Positions 1 through 12,163 of a stretch of 64,000 nucleotides of DNA are shown here, in pieces. Origin of the DNA: Isoetes taiwanensis (Eukaryota; Streptophyta; Lycopodiopsida; Isoetales; Isoetaceae); the NCBI GenBank assembly GCA_021234155.1, contig JAJEKV010000024.1, positions 12,996,913-13,060,912 of the forward strand, in the 5' to 3' direction. A program made the position numbers and the translations under genes. Each line of letters begins with the position of its first letter. Position 1 is the first letter of the stretch. The notes below the pieces were generated by a model. It searched no databases and had not been told where the DNA came from. It saw nothing but the letters and a program-made list of their open reading frames with translations.

Positions 1-1346
1 GGAAAACCCTTGGGCTGAGACCAAATAGGCAAGAAGATGATCCGACAAATACAAACACTCATTTATCGCGGCAGTTTTAGCTGCTGCGAACATTTTTTAG
101 TTCAAACCTGTGCAGTTGGACCCTGTATTAATGTCCAACATTTGACAGTGCAAATTGTTAAAAAAAGAGAGTTAAATCAATCTATGGTTTAACGAGGGAG
201 CTCAATCACTTTATGTCAAATGAAGAGGATGATTTTGAGAGATAACACACTTGAGAAATTTGTATTTATCAATGTTTATTAAGGGTGCAATGCTGGATTG
301 ACGTTTGAATCGACTGCTTAGTAAAGAAAGTTCAATATTATTTTAGAGCCACATTGATTTCTAATATGGAACTTTCCACACAGAGATCCATTTGGTACAC
401 CATTATTTTTGTTCTACTTAAAGATGGTAGCGTCAAGCCGACAAGCATCAGGATCAGGTATGCCCTCTTAGTCCTTTCCAATATCTTGTTGCAGTGGTAA
501 TGGCAGATTTTTGCATCAGAAAAATTAATCTTATATTCTTCTCTTCAAAAAGATTTGTTCTTTTCCACATTTAATGTGTTTTTGCCATCAAAGCTATGAG
601 CAAATACGAGCGCATTGCTAAAAATAAAGTCTTAAGGGTACAAACTGAGTGCCAGTATTCTTAAGACATTAGATCATCCTTTTCTGCCTACCTTGTATAG
701 CCATTTTAAGACTAAGAATTATTCAATGTTATGGTCATGAAGTTTCGCTCTGGTGGAGTAGTAGGAAGGGAAGAAATCAGAGGATTGGACAGCCAATTTG
801 GTCGAAGAAATGAAGAAAAGAAAATATGTTCAACTAAGAGTTGAAGTTTTTCGCATTAGAATAATATAGGCATATTAATCACTCACCAAGCAGCCATATA
901 TTGTGAATACAAGAGTGGAATTTATTTTAAAATGATATCTAAACTATATAATTGCTATAGGCAAGATGCTTTAAGTATCATTCTTTATTCTCTTTCTATT
1001 TTGCTGCCACGTCCGCGTGTCTGTCCAGGGGAAAAAATCGAGAGGAAGAAAAGTTATTTAAATTTTGTGAGGGTGACACATATAGCTATCTGTGGATTTG
1101 TTATGCACTCCCTCGCCGCAAGCAAAACATGAGCATCAAGACAGGGCCGAATAAATGTGAGTTGAATCTTGCTGATAGCCTAATTCTGTGTGCTACAGAT
1201 AAAAAATTTGGAATGTATTCTAGATATTTGGAGGCTGCAACAAATATTTGTTGATTGTGCCTTGACCTTGTGAGCAATCAATCTCAGCCAAGGATGTCAA
1301 TGCTGCAATTGGCTCTGCATGTTGCTCTGTTGCGTTAGTTTGTTTT
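1..1346. other. Intergenic, no gene recognised
   Basis: AT-rich sequence with no frame resembling a known protein and no long repeat seen. A 66-codon plus-strand frame at 932-1132 has no recognisable domain and is probably chance. Confidence 0.5.
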
Positions 1347-1970
1347 TTATTTTATTTTTTGGTTGCTTGGACAAGAATTTTCCCCAGGTTTACAGGAACC
1401 TGTCATGCCTAAATTGGTCTGCATGCTAATCCGTTCAATAGAGGAGCAACTTGTTAGATCATTCACGAGAGGGATTTTGCAGAGAGCAGGCAAATCTTGG
1501 GCGACAAAAGGATGAGCAAACAACTGGGCAGTGGTCCATCGATCAGAAGGCTCTTTGCAGGGGCATTTTTTCAAAAATCCTGCCCTTCAACAGATAAAGA
1601 ACAGGGAATGACTTGGATTTCATCAGAACAGCCAATCTGGTCCACGAAAGGATTATCGATATAATCCCAAAGAGCTCTACCTATAAACATTTCGATTACT
1701 GTACAACCCACAGACCATATAATTATGTAAAGCAAAGCCTCTGTATTCCTGCTTGGCCACTTCTAACGCCATCCATAGAGGAGTGCCCTTCATTTCTGAA
1801 TCTGAGACATTCTCCAGATATGTTGCAGCCCCAAAATCTGCCAATTTAACCCCCGATAATCCAACCAGAACATTTTTCCCTTTTATATCCCCATGAATAA
1901 TCCCTCTTCTATGCAGGTATTCAATCCCCTGTAAAATCCCTCTCTTGAACGATATAACAAGCTACCTAAA
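1347..1970 (-). pseudogene. MAPKKK-like protein kinase fragment (broken)
   Basis: The minus strand encodes the C-terminal part of a Ser/Thr kinase resembling plant MAPKKKs of the MAPKKK17/18 type. Seen in order: a segment ending GIEYLH, the catalytic loop HGDIKGKNVLVG (about 1865-1905), the activation-segment start LADFGAATYLE, GTPLWMA followed by LEVA where kinases have PEVA, and after several stops and frame changes the subdomain XI stretch EPSDRWTTAQLFAHPF (about 1500-1560). The glycine loop and the N-lobe lysine are absent. There are in-frame stops and at least one frame change between the activation segment and subdomain XI (about 1560-1720). In the family this kinase phosphorylates MAPKKs; this copy cannot make a full kinase domain. 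Family assignment comes from remembered motif similarity. It is most likely a degraded retro- or segmental copy. Confidence 0.75.
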
Positions 1971-2088
1971 CTGGTTTTCATTTGCTGATGGGCCACAAAA
2001 CAGACAAAAACGCTGATGAAGTAATTTATTTGGACGTTTACTTTTTTCGTTTATTTTTTTTGCGTTCCAGAGTGAAAAGACCAGCCAG

Positions 2089-2160
2089 TCTCAAGGGTAC
2101 CAGTTGTATCTTGCATTCGATGGCCAATCTCAAGGGTAGCAGTTGTATTTTGCATTTGTT
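2089..2160. repeat. Two-copy tandem repeat, period 39 bp
   Basis: The stretch beginning TCTCAAGGGTA and running through CAGTTGTAT..TTGCATT occurs at 2089 and again at 2128 with a few substitutions. Shortly after, TCGTTTGTCTGACTG is also duplicated (about 2202-2240). No function is suggested. Confidence 0.7.
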
Positions 2161-2713
2161 CCTCATGTCTTTCACATTTCAACTGTCAATAACTTAACAT
2201 CCTCGTTTGTCTGACTGTCGTCTTCGTTTGTCTGACTGCTATATGTTATGTTTCTCATTAGGTAGCATTTTCTCATTTAGATTCAACTTGCAAGCATGGG
2301 ATTTGAATGCACAAATCTCGTACAAAAATCTCTGATTTATTTTCATCAGTTATGCTTTGCCACAAATAGACATAACAATCATAGAACGCCCAGGGAGGCC
2401 TGGGCCAAAAATATTTTGGAAATTGAGGTCGAAAATTAAACCATGCTAGACTAACTTAGATTTTGAAGCTGGATTGGATTTGCTAGCCAGATTTTTTTTC
2501 TTTGGGTTTTTGTTCATGCCATGCCGAGACGAATCCACAATGGCCTTTAAATGCCAATGGAAAATTAGAGGCCATGATGGTTGATGATGAAAGCAGGATG
2601 GCTAAAAATAACACTATCTATGAGCGTCTAATCCCAAACCATCATCCTACGATGGTTTTTTCTACTCCCGATTTGGGTTGGAGTTCGCCGGAAACCTCAT
2701 AGGGTTTCTTGTT

Positions 2714-2785
2714 GAAACTTAATGTTGTTTCAATGGAAACTTGATGTAGTTACATCAAGTTTCCATTGAAACAACATTAAGTTTC
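2714..2785. repeat. Perfect inverted repeat, 35-bp arms, 2-nt loop
   Basis: Positions 2714-2748 are the exact reverse complement of 2751-2785, separated only by GT. Transcribed, this would form an uninterrupted 35-bp hairpin. The arms contain GGAAACTTGATG and the GTTTCC motif that recurs across 2690-3135. It may be the core of a MITE or foldback element. Confidence 0.9.
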
Positions 2786-3135
2786 CATGGATACTGCATT
2801 AGGTTTCCTTTAGTGAAAACCTTGTAAGTTTCCGATATGGAAACTATACGTAGTTTACTTTTGGGAAAACTCTATAAGGTTTCCACTTTTTAAAATAAAA
2901 TGAAAGAGTCTAGGCACGTGTGTAAGATCTTGTGGCACATGTGCAAGATTGTATGACAAAATGTAATCTACCGACATGTGTAAGATCTTGTGGAAGATTG
3001 TATTATCAAATGCATTAATGGTGTCCTTTTAGCGTGAGGAGCACACCAACATTTTGAATTTGAAACTGCATTAGGTTTCCAAATAAACTCAAACTACATT
3101 AGGTTTCCAAAGAAACTAATATTAGGTTTCCCCTG
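2786..3135. repeat. GTTTCC/GGAAAC-rich repetitive stretch
   Basis: Short variants of TGCATTAGGTTTCC and its complement recur about every 30-60 bp, and TGTGTAAGATCTTGTGG is duplicated with changes (about 2921 and 2978). Similar AGTTTC/GAAACT motifs reappear at 6120-6215, beyond the LINE at 3.25-5.7 kb, so the LINE may sit within or beside one repeat family. Confidence 0.5.
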
Positions 3136-3250
3136 AGCAACGGACAGAGCGTGAGATAGGGCAGAGCAGTCTCGAACGGGGCAGAGCAACGGGCTCATAT
3201 GAGAATTTTTCTTTTCGAAGCATCTTTACTTCTTTGTTCTTTTTTAGATT

Positions 3251-5712
3251 ATGATTTTTGATACTTTCAGCCAAATAGACAGATTCATGAAGAACAGGAA
3301 CTTTAAAGCTCTTCTTCCTCAGGAAAATTGTGCCTGGTCGAATCTTCTGGCTTCTCATAACCTCATTCTAGCCAGGATTGAGCCTAATGCCTTCAGCTGG
3401 TCTGATCACAGGGCTGATCCTATCTGCTGCCTTCATGACATGTTTTACATAAGTGAGAATCTATGGACTAATTGCAGTAGAGTTGTGAATATGAAGGATT
3501 ACACAATCTCGGATCACTTCCCTCAGATGATCACTATCATAGGAAAGGATAATAGAGATAAAAAGAAGTCCTATTTTAAGATGAATGTTAGCCTTTTGGA
3601 TCAGGAGGATTTCATGACCAGACTGCAAGAGATTATTCATTGTCACACTAAACCTTGTGGTGAAACTGGTTGGATGTGGTGGTGGATTAATCTGGCAAAG
3701 CACATTAAGAATAGTAAAAAGACTAGTCTAGACCAGTAAAAGTTGGTTTACAGATTACTGTGGCTGGTTTACTGGTTACTGTCTAAGGAAGAAGCTTTTT
3801 TCTTTAGAACCAAGCTCGTTTGCAAGACCTGAGAAGAAGCTTGGATCTTGCTCCCATAGAGCAGGAGGAAAATATTAGAATTCAGATTGAAAAAGAGAAA
3901 ATTAATATTGCCAAAGGATGGAGGATGAAAGCCAAGATTAAGAAGCTCAAGGAAGATGAGAGGTGCAACTCCAAATACTTCTTTATTAAGACCAAGACAA
4001 AGAACAAAAGGAATCAGATCTATGAAGTCAAGGTTGGCGATAATTTCATTTCAGGGGATTATAATCTTAAAAAGGCTGCAGTTGATCACTTTACTAACAT
4101 CATGAGATCTAATATGGATTGTTTTGATGACATGATGGACAACTTCATCAATATGAGAAAAAGGGTTAATGGCACCCAAAAGATATGATAACCAATACCT
4201 TTGTAAATGAAGAGCTCAGGGAAGTGGTCAAAGGTATGGATAATGGAAAAACCACTAGGCCAAATGGTCTCCCAGCTGAATTCTTCAAGAAACCTGGCCC
4301 ATTTTAGGGGATTGTATCACCAAGTTAGCCAACAAGTTCAGAATTGGTAAATGTCTGGATGTTCGGATCAATACCAGCCTAATTGCTCTTATCCCGAAAA
4401 TTGATTCTCCTATCTCCTTTTCTGACTATAGACCTATTTCTTTGACTAATGTTATCTACAAGATTGTTGCAGGTGCTATTCCTGCTAGACTTAAGAAGAT
4501 TTTGGATTCTTTAATTAGCAACTCTCAATCAGCTTATCTTAAAGACAGATATATTCTTGATAATGTAGTTACTGCTATTTTGATGGGCTAAAGATTCTAG
4601 ACAGGAGGTGGCTCTTCTCAAACTAGATATTACCAAGGCTTTTGATACAGTGAGCTGGAATTTTCTCTTCAACAGTTACAAAGCCTTGGGATTTAATGAA
4701 GAAAGTATTGGTATCTTCAGAGCTATTCTCAGGAATTCGAGATCTGTTGTTCTAATAAATGGAGAATGCAGCCTTTTTTTCTCTATCCAGAGAGGTGTAA
4801 AATAAGGTTGTCCTCTTGCACCCTTTCTCTTCTTGATTGTTATGGAGGCTCTTCACAACAAACTAGAAGATGCTAAAGTAGGGTCTACACCTCCCTGAGA
4901 ACTTTCAGGCAGACCAAATCCTTAATGGGCATTTTGCAGATGATACCTTCATTCTGATATCCATGGATCATAACTCTATCATCAACACTCAGCAGATTCT
5001 CTTTTTGCGAATGCCTCAGGCTGCAAGATCAACCCTCTCAAATCGGCAATTCAAGCGAGAGATGAAGACAAAGGTATACAGGTGGCTAGCTTTTTAGGTT
5101 GTAAGTATAACACTCCCTGCACTAAATCTAAGATCTTGGAGATTCCTTTTGCTATTAGATGCAATGCTTCCGACTTGTGGAGTAATATTATTGACAAGTT
5201 CTATAAAAAGATTGATTCTTTGAACTCCAAATATCTATCCAAATATTATTTCCAATTTGGTAATCTCGTCATCATAGGTCTACCAATCCTCGGTTATTTT
5301 AGCTCCTAAAAAGGTGTCTAACAAACTTCAGAGTATTATTGGCAGGTTCATAGCTTGTGGTCAGAATAGAAGATGCTGGCACCCTGTGTCAATGAAAGAA
5401 TGCTGTAAGGCTAAAAAGGAGGGTGGTCTCGGCACCATCAACATTGGGAAACAGGAATTGGCCCTAGCTGCTAAATATTTTTACAAAGCCTGTTATGATA
5501 AAATCAGGCATCCGATTTCTATTTTGATCAGACATTATATCAACAGATGTCATCCTTATGGATGGAGATCCCTTAAGATGGAGCTTCCACATTCAATATA
5601 TTTTCCATTCTCTGTCCCAGCTAATACCCCCGGAATTATCAAGAAGTGGATAAAGGCTTGGCTAGAAATTAGAAATATGTATAGATGGAAGAACGGGCTT
5701 TGTATATGGTAG
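3251..5712 (+). mobile_element. L1-type LINE, 5'-truncated and degenerate
   Basis: Broken ORF2 of a plant L1-type non-LTR retrotransposon. Seen in order: the end of the AP-like endonuclease (FSWSDHRADPICCLHDMFYIS near 3400, then ISDHFPQM near 3510); a linker; and reverse transcriptase motifs LIPKIDSP, DYRPISLTNVIYKIVA, ISNSQSAYLKDRYILDNVV, LDITKAFDTVSW (about 4624), GVK-stop-GCPLAPFLF (about 4795-4835) and FADDTFILIS (about 4935). After that comes the C-terminal region with KEGGLGTINIG (about 5425). Stops and frameshifts separate at least five frames, including a TAA where GVRQGCP is expected. ORF1 and most of the endonuclease are missing. No A-tail or target duplication was identified. It cannot be autonomous. 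Confidence 0.9.
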
Positions 5713-7110
5713 AAAATAATATAGGGGGTCCCCAGCTGGCCTACAGCAAGCTCTGAAATGACAGTCCATCTCTCTGATTTTTCTTGTTCTTGCCTTTATT
5801 TGAACCATCCATCTGCTGCTGAACCATCCAACGAAATGAAAATCGACACAGACACAGGTATTTGAAGTTACAAAAAAAATCAAATCTGCCAGTTCTAAAC
5901 CTGACCCCTAAATCATGCTTTTTAAAGACACAAAGCAATTCCAGAATCAACAAGACAAATGCAGCAGTCTACATACCAAGATCAAGGCAACAGCGGCATG
6001 CGCTCAAAATCTTGCTTCAAATCCTTGCCCTTATAATCTGCAGATATGGAAGCGTAGATACACAAACTGAAATCATTGCAAAAGTCCAAAGAAAAAGATA
6101 TGATAGAAAGACTATATTTAAGTTTGAAGAGAAGCTAAATATAGTTTCAAGAAAACTGAATATAGTTTCCACTGAAGCTTTATATAGTTCTCAGATTGAA
6201 ACTATATTAAGTTTCTCTTTTGGGGGATAACCCCAATCGGGCGTAGATAAAGTCTTCGGGCGTAGATAAAGTCTTCGATCATCCTATGTAAAAACTTAGA
6301 AACAAGGTAGCTTTCAATCATATTATGTAGGCAAATTCTAGTAGAGAATAGGGCAGATGAGGACCAATTTTGTATTGTAATAAAACATCTTTATTGGAAC
6401 TTCATTGTGCTACAATACAAGTTTAGCAATTCTCAACTTATAAAGAGAGAATACGGGTTTCGTTTTGTTGTCAACATTCCTCTTTATCTAATCACTTCCT
6501 TGTATAGGGAAAGAGAAATGTTTGGGGCGGCTGCCGCGATAAATTTCTTGTAGAGATAACACCCAACTTAAGTGTGACAATCACCTTTTTTTTTTCTTTT
6601 CCTACCATGTAAGAGATACCATGTAAGAGAGTGTCTTATTTATCAATCAACCACGGTCATGCTTGAACAAAAAAAAAATACCCATTGGTTTCTTTTGGAC
6701 ATCTAATTTTTTCGATGTTGTCGTGTTAAGCCATAGGGGAGGGTGGCCATTGGCTGTGCCGTTGCCAATCGAGCATGTCTAAAATTGCCATTGGCTGTTA
6801 TCGAAGTTGCCACGTAGATTATTTAGGGTTCCATTTACGGCTGCGCACAAAACAACGAAGGCTTTCTGCATCACCATAGCGGCGCCTGTAAACGACCACC
6901 ATAGCCCGTAAGTGACCATCATAGCCAGGCTTTCTGCATCTAATGCTTTATTTCTATTCAATCCCGACACTCTCAAATTCTCCTTCCTTTTGTGGTGGTT
7001 TTGTTTCCAGTCGAATTGTATTTCCTTGGTAAACTCGAATTTGCTTATATTTCGTTTGTTTGTCTTCATTATTTATTAATATGCTACAGCTTGTGATTTA
7101 GGCACAACAG
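5713..7110. other. Intergenic with short repeats
   Basis: No gene recognised. It holds GAAACTATAT-type motifs at 6120-6215, similar to the repeat at 2.7-3.1 kb, and an exact 19-bp tandem duplication (GGGCGTAGATAAAGTCTTC at 6239-6257 and 6258-6276). A 96-codon minus-strand frame at 6779-7069 has no recognisable domain. Confidence 0.5.
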
Positions 7111-7187
7111 GTGCTACTACTACTGCTACTGTATCATGGTTCAGACAAGAAGAGCCAATACATTAGCGTGACAGGCAATGAAGAATG

Positions 7188-7210
7188 GGCAAATGACTTA
7201 AAAATTCATT
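7188..7210. repeat. 23-bp direct repeat, left copy
   Basis: The 23 bp GGCAAATGACTT...ATT here recur exactly at 7736-7758. The two copies bracket the receptor-kinase fragment. It is longer than normal transposon target duplications and may be a footprint of a fragment insertion or duplication. Confidence 0.85.
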
Positions 7211-7264
7211 TGGGATGCACTGCCAACCAAAGCACAGACAATTTTGTGAACGATTTTATCACAG

Positions 7265-7744
7265 GTGAATCATCGCAACCTTGTCAAATTGCTTGACTGT
7301 TGTGCTGAAAGAGAAGGTCAGCTGTTAATCTACGAATATGTCTCCAAGGCAACATTTTTTGATCACTTGCATGGAAAACTCAAGAACAGAGATCTGAATT
7401 GGGATATAAGACTTCAGATTGCGGTGGAAACTGCTGAGGTTCTCGCATACTTGCACTCTGCAGCATATCCTTCAATTTATCACAGGGATGTCAAGTCTGC
7501 CAGCATACTTCTAGATAAGACATTCATGGCTAAAGTGTCAGATTTTGGACTCCCCCGTCTTGTTCCTGCTGATGCCACACATGTTTCTACTATGGTTCGT
7601 GGAACTCCTGGATATTTAGACCCAGAATACTACGAGACCTTTCAACTGACAGAAAAGAGTGATGTATTTAGCTTTGGAATAGTTCTGCTGGAATTAATCA
7701 CTGGCCAGAAACTTGTATATAGCAATTCTGCAATTGGCAAATGA
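7265..7744 (+). pseudogene. Receptor-like kinase fragment (WAK-like kinase core)
   Basis: An open stretch of about 159 codons matches the middle of a plant receptor-like kinase domain. It runs from NHRNLVKLLDCC (subdomain IV) through LLIYEYVS, LNWDIRLQIAVETAEVLAYLH, YHRDVKSASILLD (VIb), KVSDFGLPRLVP (VII), GTPGYLDPEYY (VIII) and TEKSDVFSFGIVLLELITG (IX). The metal-binding Asn of HRDxKxxN is Ser here and the usual DFGLSR is DFGLPR. The glycine loop, the catalytic lysine lobe and the region after subdomain IX are missing. The frame ends as the right 23-bp direct repeat begins. Wall-associated-kinase-like assignment is by motif memory. This looks like a captured exon fragment, not a working receptor. 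Confidence 0.85.
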
Positions 7745-7758
7745 CTTAAAAATTCATT
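7736..7758. repeat. 23-bp direct repeat, right copy
   Basis: Exact match to 7188-7210. It marks the junction between the kinase fragment and the following PPR-like fragment. Confidence 0.85.
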
Positions 7759-7991
7759 CTGCATCTGTCTCTTTTGGGTCTCTTTGGCTCTATGATGAAG
7801 GTTGTTGTTACTTTGGGTCTCTTTGGCTCTGTGATGAAGGTTGTTGTTACTTCAGGTCAATGATTGAAGAACATGAACTTACTCTTAGCATTAATCAAAT
7901 TAACTGCATGGTTGATCTTCTTGCACATGCAGGATATTTAAATGATGCAGGATATTTTCTTCAGGCTTGTGAATTTGATGTTATAAGATGA
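7759..7991 (+). pseudogene. PPR protein fragment with internal duplication
   Basis: The frame after the kinase fragment contains WLCDEGCCYFRSMIEEH, then INCMVDLLAHAGYLNDAGYFL. This resembles the end of a PLS-class pentatricopeptide-repeat protein (family pattern: GLVDEG..YF.SM....I.P....Y.CMVDLLGRAG.L.EA). The unit TTTGGGTCTCTTTGGCTCT plus the following 20 bp is tandemly duplicated, so the first helix is partly repeated. Full PPR proteins bind organellar RNA. Only part of one or two repeats remains here, with no start and no targeting peptide. It is fused directly behind an unrelated kinase fragment, pointing to fragment capture. Confidence 0.7.
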
Positions 7992-8222
7992 CTATTTCTG
8001 TTCACAGCATGCAGAACTTAGAACTTACTTCAACTTCTGAGTATCATAATACATTTCTGTGTATTACCTTGAGATTTGTAAATTGCAGTTTTACTATGCT
8101 AAAACGGTTACAGGAACATTTTGGTAATTGTTAAACATTGTTGTCAAATTCAAGATTGATGCTAAAGGATATTTATCAAGTTTATTTTAAAAAAAAATAT
8201 TGTTTGTCCTTCAAGTTTCTTT

Positions 8223-8327
8223 ATGGAAGATCGCGGCAGCCTTCAATGGGCACCCTGGTATCCTACGGGGCTGCCACCTCAGCCCTGGTGGTACCAGTAC
8301 CCCCACCACTTTGACACCTTATAACTT
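8223..8327 (+). CDS. Short Trp/Pro/Tyr-rich open frame, possible exon
   Basis: An ATG at 8223 opens a 34-residue frame containing WAPWYPTGLPPQPWWYQYPHH before a TAA. The composition is strikingly non-random for this AT-rich surrounding. No family is recognised. It could be the first exon of a lost gene or of an unseen spliced gene. No clear splice donor was identified and no downstream partner is evident. Treat it as a weak candidate. Confidence 0.25.
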
Positions 8328-8699
8328 GAGGTGGCATTGCTAAATTAGCAAGCGATTTAGTTTTTCGTATAGACAATCTTATTGGGCATGTTGCTGTTTC
8401 ATATGCATAGCCATTAAAATGCTTACATGATTGCAATATTAGTTCCGCGCTTAAGTGCGCAGCCAATGGACACCCCCTATCGAGGCAAAAAAATCCATAT
8501 TTTCTTTCTGATTTGATGCTGGTTCAAGAGCATGGTTGTTAAATAAGGCGCTCCTTTTTTTCCTCTCATTTTTACCTTCTTCTTACCCTACGAGAAACGA
8601 TGCTGGAATATTCCGATATTCATGCCAACGTGGCGGATGCTAAAATATCGACGGCTCCGATTAAGTAAAGTGACAAGTGATTTCGTACATTGATGCAAA

Positions 8700-9190
8700 T
8701 CCGTTGGTACGGTAGCATTCCCCGCTGGCCCGGTACACCACTCAACTGAAGAAGACACACACAGCGGCCTGCTCAGGCCTCAATAGTCAGATCGAACGCT
8801 TCGGCTATGGCTATTCTGGCAACTCTATTACCCTCGATTGGGGGAAATTTGAGCTGTTCGAGCTCGAAACGACTACTTACGACTTCCCATCATGATAGAA
8901 CATAAGTTCACTTGTGGCGCGGTCGATCAGGCTCTGCTTCCAGCTTCCAAAATCACAAATTTCTTTGGTTTTGTTCCGATTTTAGCTTCTGTAACCGGAG
9001 CTGTCGAATCAGTGCAGCATTGTTCCTGAAGGGTATGCCGGATTTGCCGTTATTCACGAAAAATCTCGAGTTAAGGTCGGCATAGAAGAAGACTCATAGT
9101 AGATCGTGTTATAATTTGTTTCGTCTCTTTGCCCGTCGACATCTTTATGCAAAAAAAGCACTATCATTTGGTTGAGTATTAGGTCCGGTG
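8700..9190 (+). promoter_or_regulatory. Upstream region and probable 5' UTR of the SH2 gene
   Basis: This is the gene-free stretch directly 5' of the SH2-protein start codon. It is richer in C and G than the neighbouring DNA (for example near 8760-8850), consistent with a promoter or 5' leader. No unambiguous TATA box could be assigned and a 5' UTR intron cannot be excluded. Confidence 0.4.
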
Positions 9191-12118
9191 ATGGCCAGTA
9201 AGGGAGGAAGAGGCTGCTCGGTATTTGAGAATGATGATTACTTGACTTTAGACAAGCTATCCGTGGCTCTAGAACGGGAGAATACTCATGGGGAGGGTAC
9301 TTTTACTCTTTGTTTCTGGATGTATCTCCTGAAAAACAACAAGCCTGGAATTGTGATAAGACAGGTAATTTTTATTTGCAGGTAATTCGATGATAAGTAT
9401 GTTCTTTTTAGTTCCTTCTTGTTCGTCTGTTGCTGCATCTGGTGTTCAAAAGTGTTCCTCACAGTAGTTTTTAGTTGTGGGATGCTAACTATGGGTTTAA
9501 TAGGGCCGAGGAGAAGCTTGTGCAATTTCACCATTTCTTACAATAGATGCTGATTGGAAGTTGTCACTGCATCCTCATGCTATTTTGGCCCAAGAAGGTT
9601 TTATACCTGCATCTGAAAGTGTCATTGTTGCATCAGACCAAAGTTGCCCTCTGGAGAAATGGGTACACATTGGTTGTGAGGTTTGTAAATCCTTCTAAAG
9701 TACTTAATTAAAGTCCTATGTATTTGTTTCAGCGTTTAAATTTATATTCGTTTTAGTAATTCAGGTTTCTCGTCCTTTTGTTATCCTTCTTCACTCGTTG
9801 CTAAAAAGGTCTTTCAAAATTCTATTCTTGTCTCCAATTTACCAAGGTCTTTTGCATAGATGGGTGTAAAGCGGGTGTTCAGCAACAAAATGAACTGAAA
9901 CCCTGAGGATATTCAGTATTTGCAATTAGTTACCTTCAAGACGATGAAAATAGAAAATGCATTGCGTATTTTCCAGTACAGACATGCTGGATGAGGCTGT
10001 TAATATTGAAGGGTGTCTTGGCATTAGTAAACAAAGCTTTTTTTTACTGTCCAAACTATTTATGGTATTCTTGTAAGGACTGGGGTATCACAATAATTCA
10101 GAAAGTTTTTTATGATGCAGATTGGAACTAATATTGCACGGCTTCATACCGATGGTATTGTGGTTGGAGAGAAGTCCATCTCTTTTCCTCTTCATGGTGA
10201 CATTCCTATAGAAGACTACCATCCAGTATTTCTTTTAGGTGGAGATGGTACTGCTGATGGCGGTGATGTCCAAGCATATGCTCACCATGTTTGTGTTCTG
10301 CCACAACCATCTGTTACAAATCACTATGTAAAGGTAACTGTCTTGCTCTCGTTTTGCTGGCATATGTGTAAAGTTAATAGTTACCAAGACAATGCTATTT
10401 TTCTGTGATGGATAGAGTCCACCTTTAGAGTTGGCACTGGATGGTTCAACAGGTGCATCAGATGATCATGAACTTGAAGAGGGTGGAGATGGTGTATGGA
10501 GCGTAGTTGGAGGAAAGGTACGATCTGTGATGAAGCTTGCTTTTGGAAATTGAGCATTCCGTCTATAAATCATTCATAATTTGATATTAGGCATCTTGTC
10601 GACGAAATTTCGCTTTGGATGTAGTTTTGCTTGATGCACTTGGTCGTTCCATTCACAAGGACATAGAGGTAAAAAAGAAAAAAAAAATCTTGTCTCTCCA
10701 TTCAGAATAGGGATCTAATTAGTGCTGAAAATGTTCGATGCGGCAGCTTGTTGCATCACTCGTCTATGCAGATATTGGTAGTCCGGTTGAAAAGCCAAAG
10801 GATGATGCAGAAGCTCCGCTCCTAACTACTTTTGATGGAGTTGAATTTCCATCAACAGAGAGACCAATACGGCTTGTTCATGGGAGAGCTTCATTCAAGT
10901 TAAAGATTTCACAGGTTTGTTTTTTGCCCTCGGCAATGTCAAAATGGATTATTACATAGTTCTAATTTTTTCCTAATCACGAGTCTATCTGAAATGGCAT
11001 TACACAGCTTTCTTCAAAGTGCGATAACAGATTATTTCGAGTTTGCTTTGACTCACCAAGCTTTCCAAAGTACCCTTTCCTAAGGGTGTTTTCAAGGCCA
11101 ATTCGATGTGTCTCTCGCAACAGAAATAGCCGAGCTCCACCTACTCCATGGAAGCGGGCACTTACTACAATGTACCAGGTTGATGGATCACCAATTGCAG
11201 AGGAGAAGGCTCTTGAATCTGCTCAAGTGAATGCTGATGGAAATTGTAATGGTTCCATCACTCTCTCAAATGGGCCCAAGTTCTTACCTGCTGGTATGAC
11301 CCCAGTGAAACAGCCTCGGACAGGGGAGGACAAGTTGACTCCTAGAATGAATAACATGAATACAGTGGAAAAGACGTCTGAGAGGGCATTGCCACCAGCC
11401 TTTTCCAAAGGTGATGCCTTGGTTGCTGTCATGTCCGGGTTAAAAATGCCTGTAAATTCTGGAACAGTTTCTGCTGCTGGTGGATATACCTGGCTGGGTG
11501 GTGGCAATTCCATGTTCCCACAATGCGGCTCAAATGATCCGAAGTATGCAGATTTCAAGGGCAATATACCCATAGGTGTGGAACACGAGACTCTGAAAGG
11601 AAGCAGACAATCACTAGAAAGAGATATTTCTTCAGAAAAAGCAGTTTCAGATTATTTGTTGTTTAAATATTGTTTAGAGAACATTGAAGGCCGGGCTGAA
11701 ATTCTAAAAGAGATGTCACCCATTATGCGTGATGAGGACCTTTCAGACTTCGCTTCTCGCGTTTCACAATGTACAGGCTGCCATCATGATGGGTACGTCA
11801 AAATACATCTTATGATGCCAATAGGATTGTGCCTGTGTTGTTGGCACTCTGGGCACAAGCCTGTTCCTTCCCTTTCTGCTATGAAATTATTTTCTTCTTA
11901 TTATCAGCTATCAGATTTTATCTGGGAAGCTACTGCTACGACATGGGCAGGAGACGTGGAAAGACATTTCAAGGGATCAATATCCTGTCCCCTGGGACGA
12001 CCTATTGAATAAAGTCGAAAGTAGTTTCATGAGGATTTCGTCTACGAGAAGACGATTCTCTGCAAAGGTGGTTGCTTCTTGTTGATTTTCTAGATGATGC
12101 TTCTACATCAACAAGTTC

Positions 12119-12163
<45 letters not shown>

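Noticed and set aside
11793-12012. Continuation of the SH2 gene exon 7 frame to a stop at 12012
   Set aside because: Splicing 11792 to 11908 keeps phase and gives a family-like continuation (GYQILSGKLLLRHG), so the read-through is intronic.
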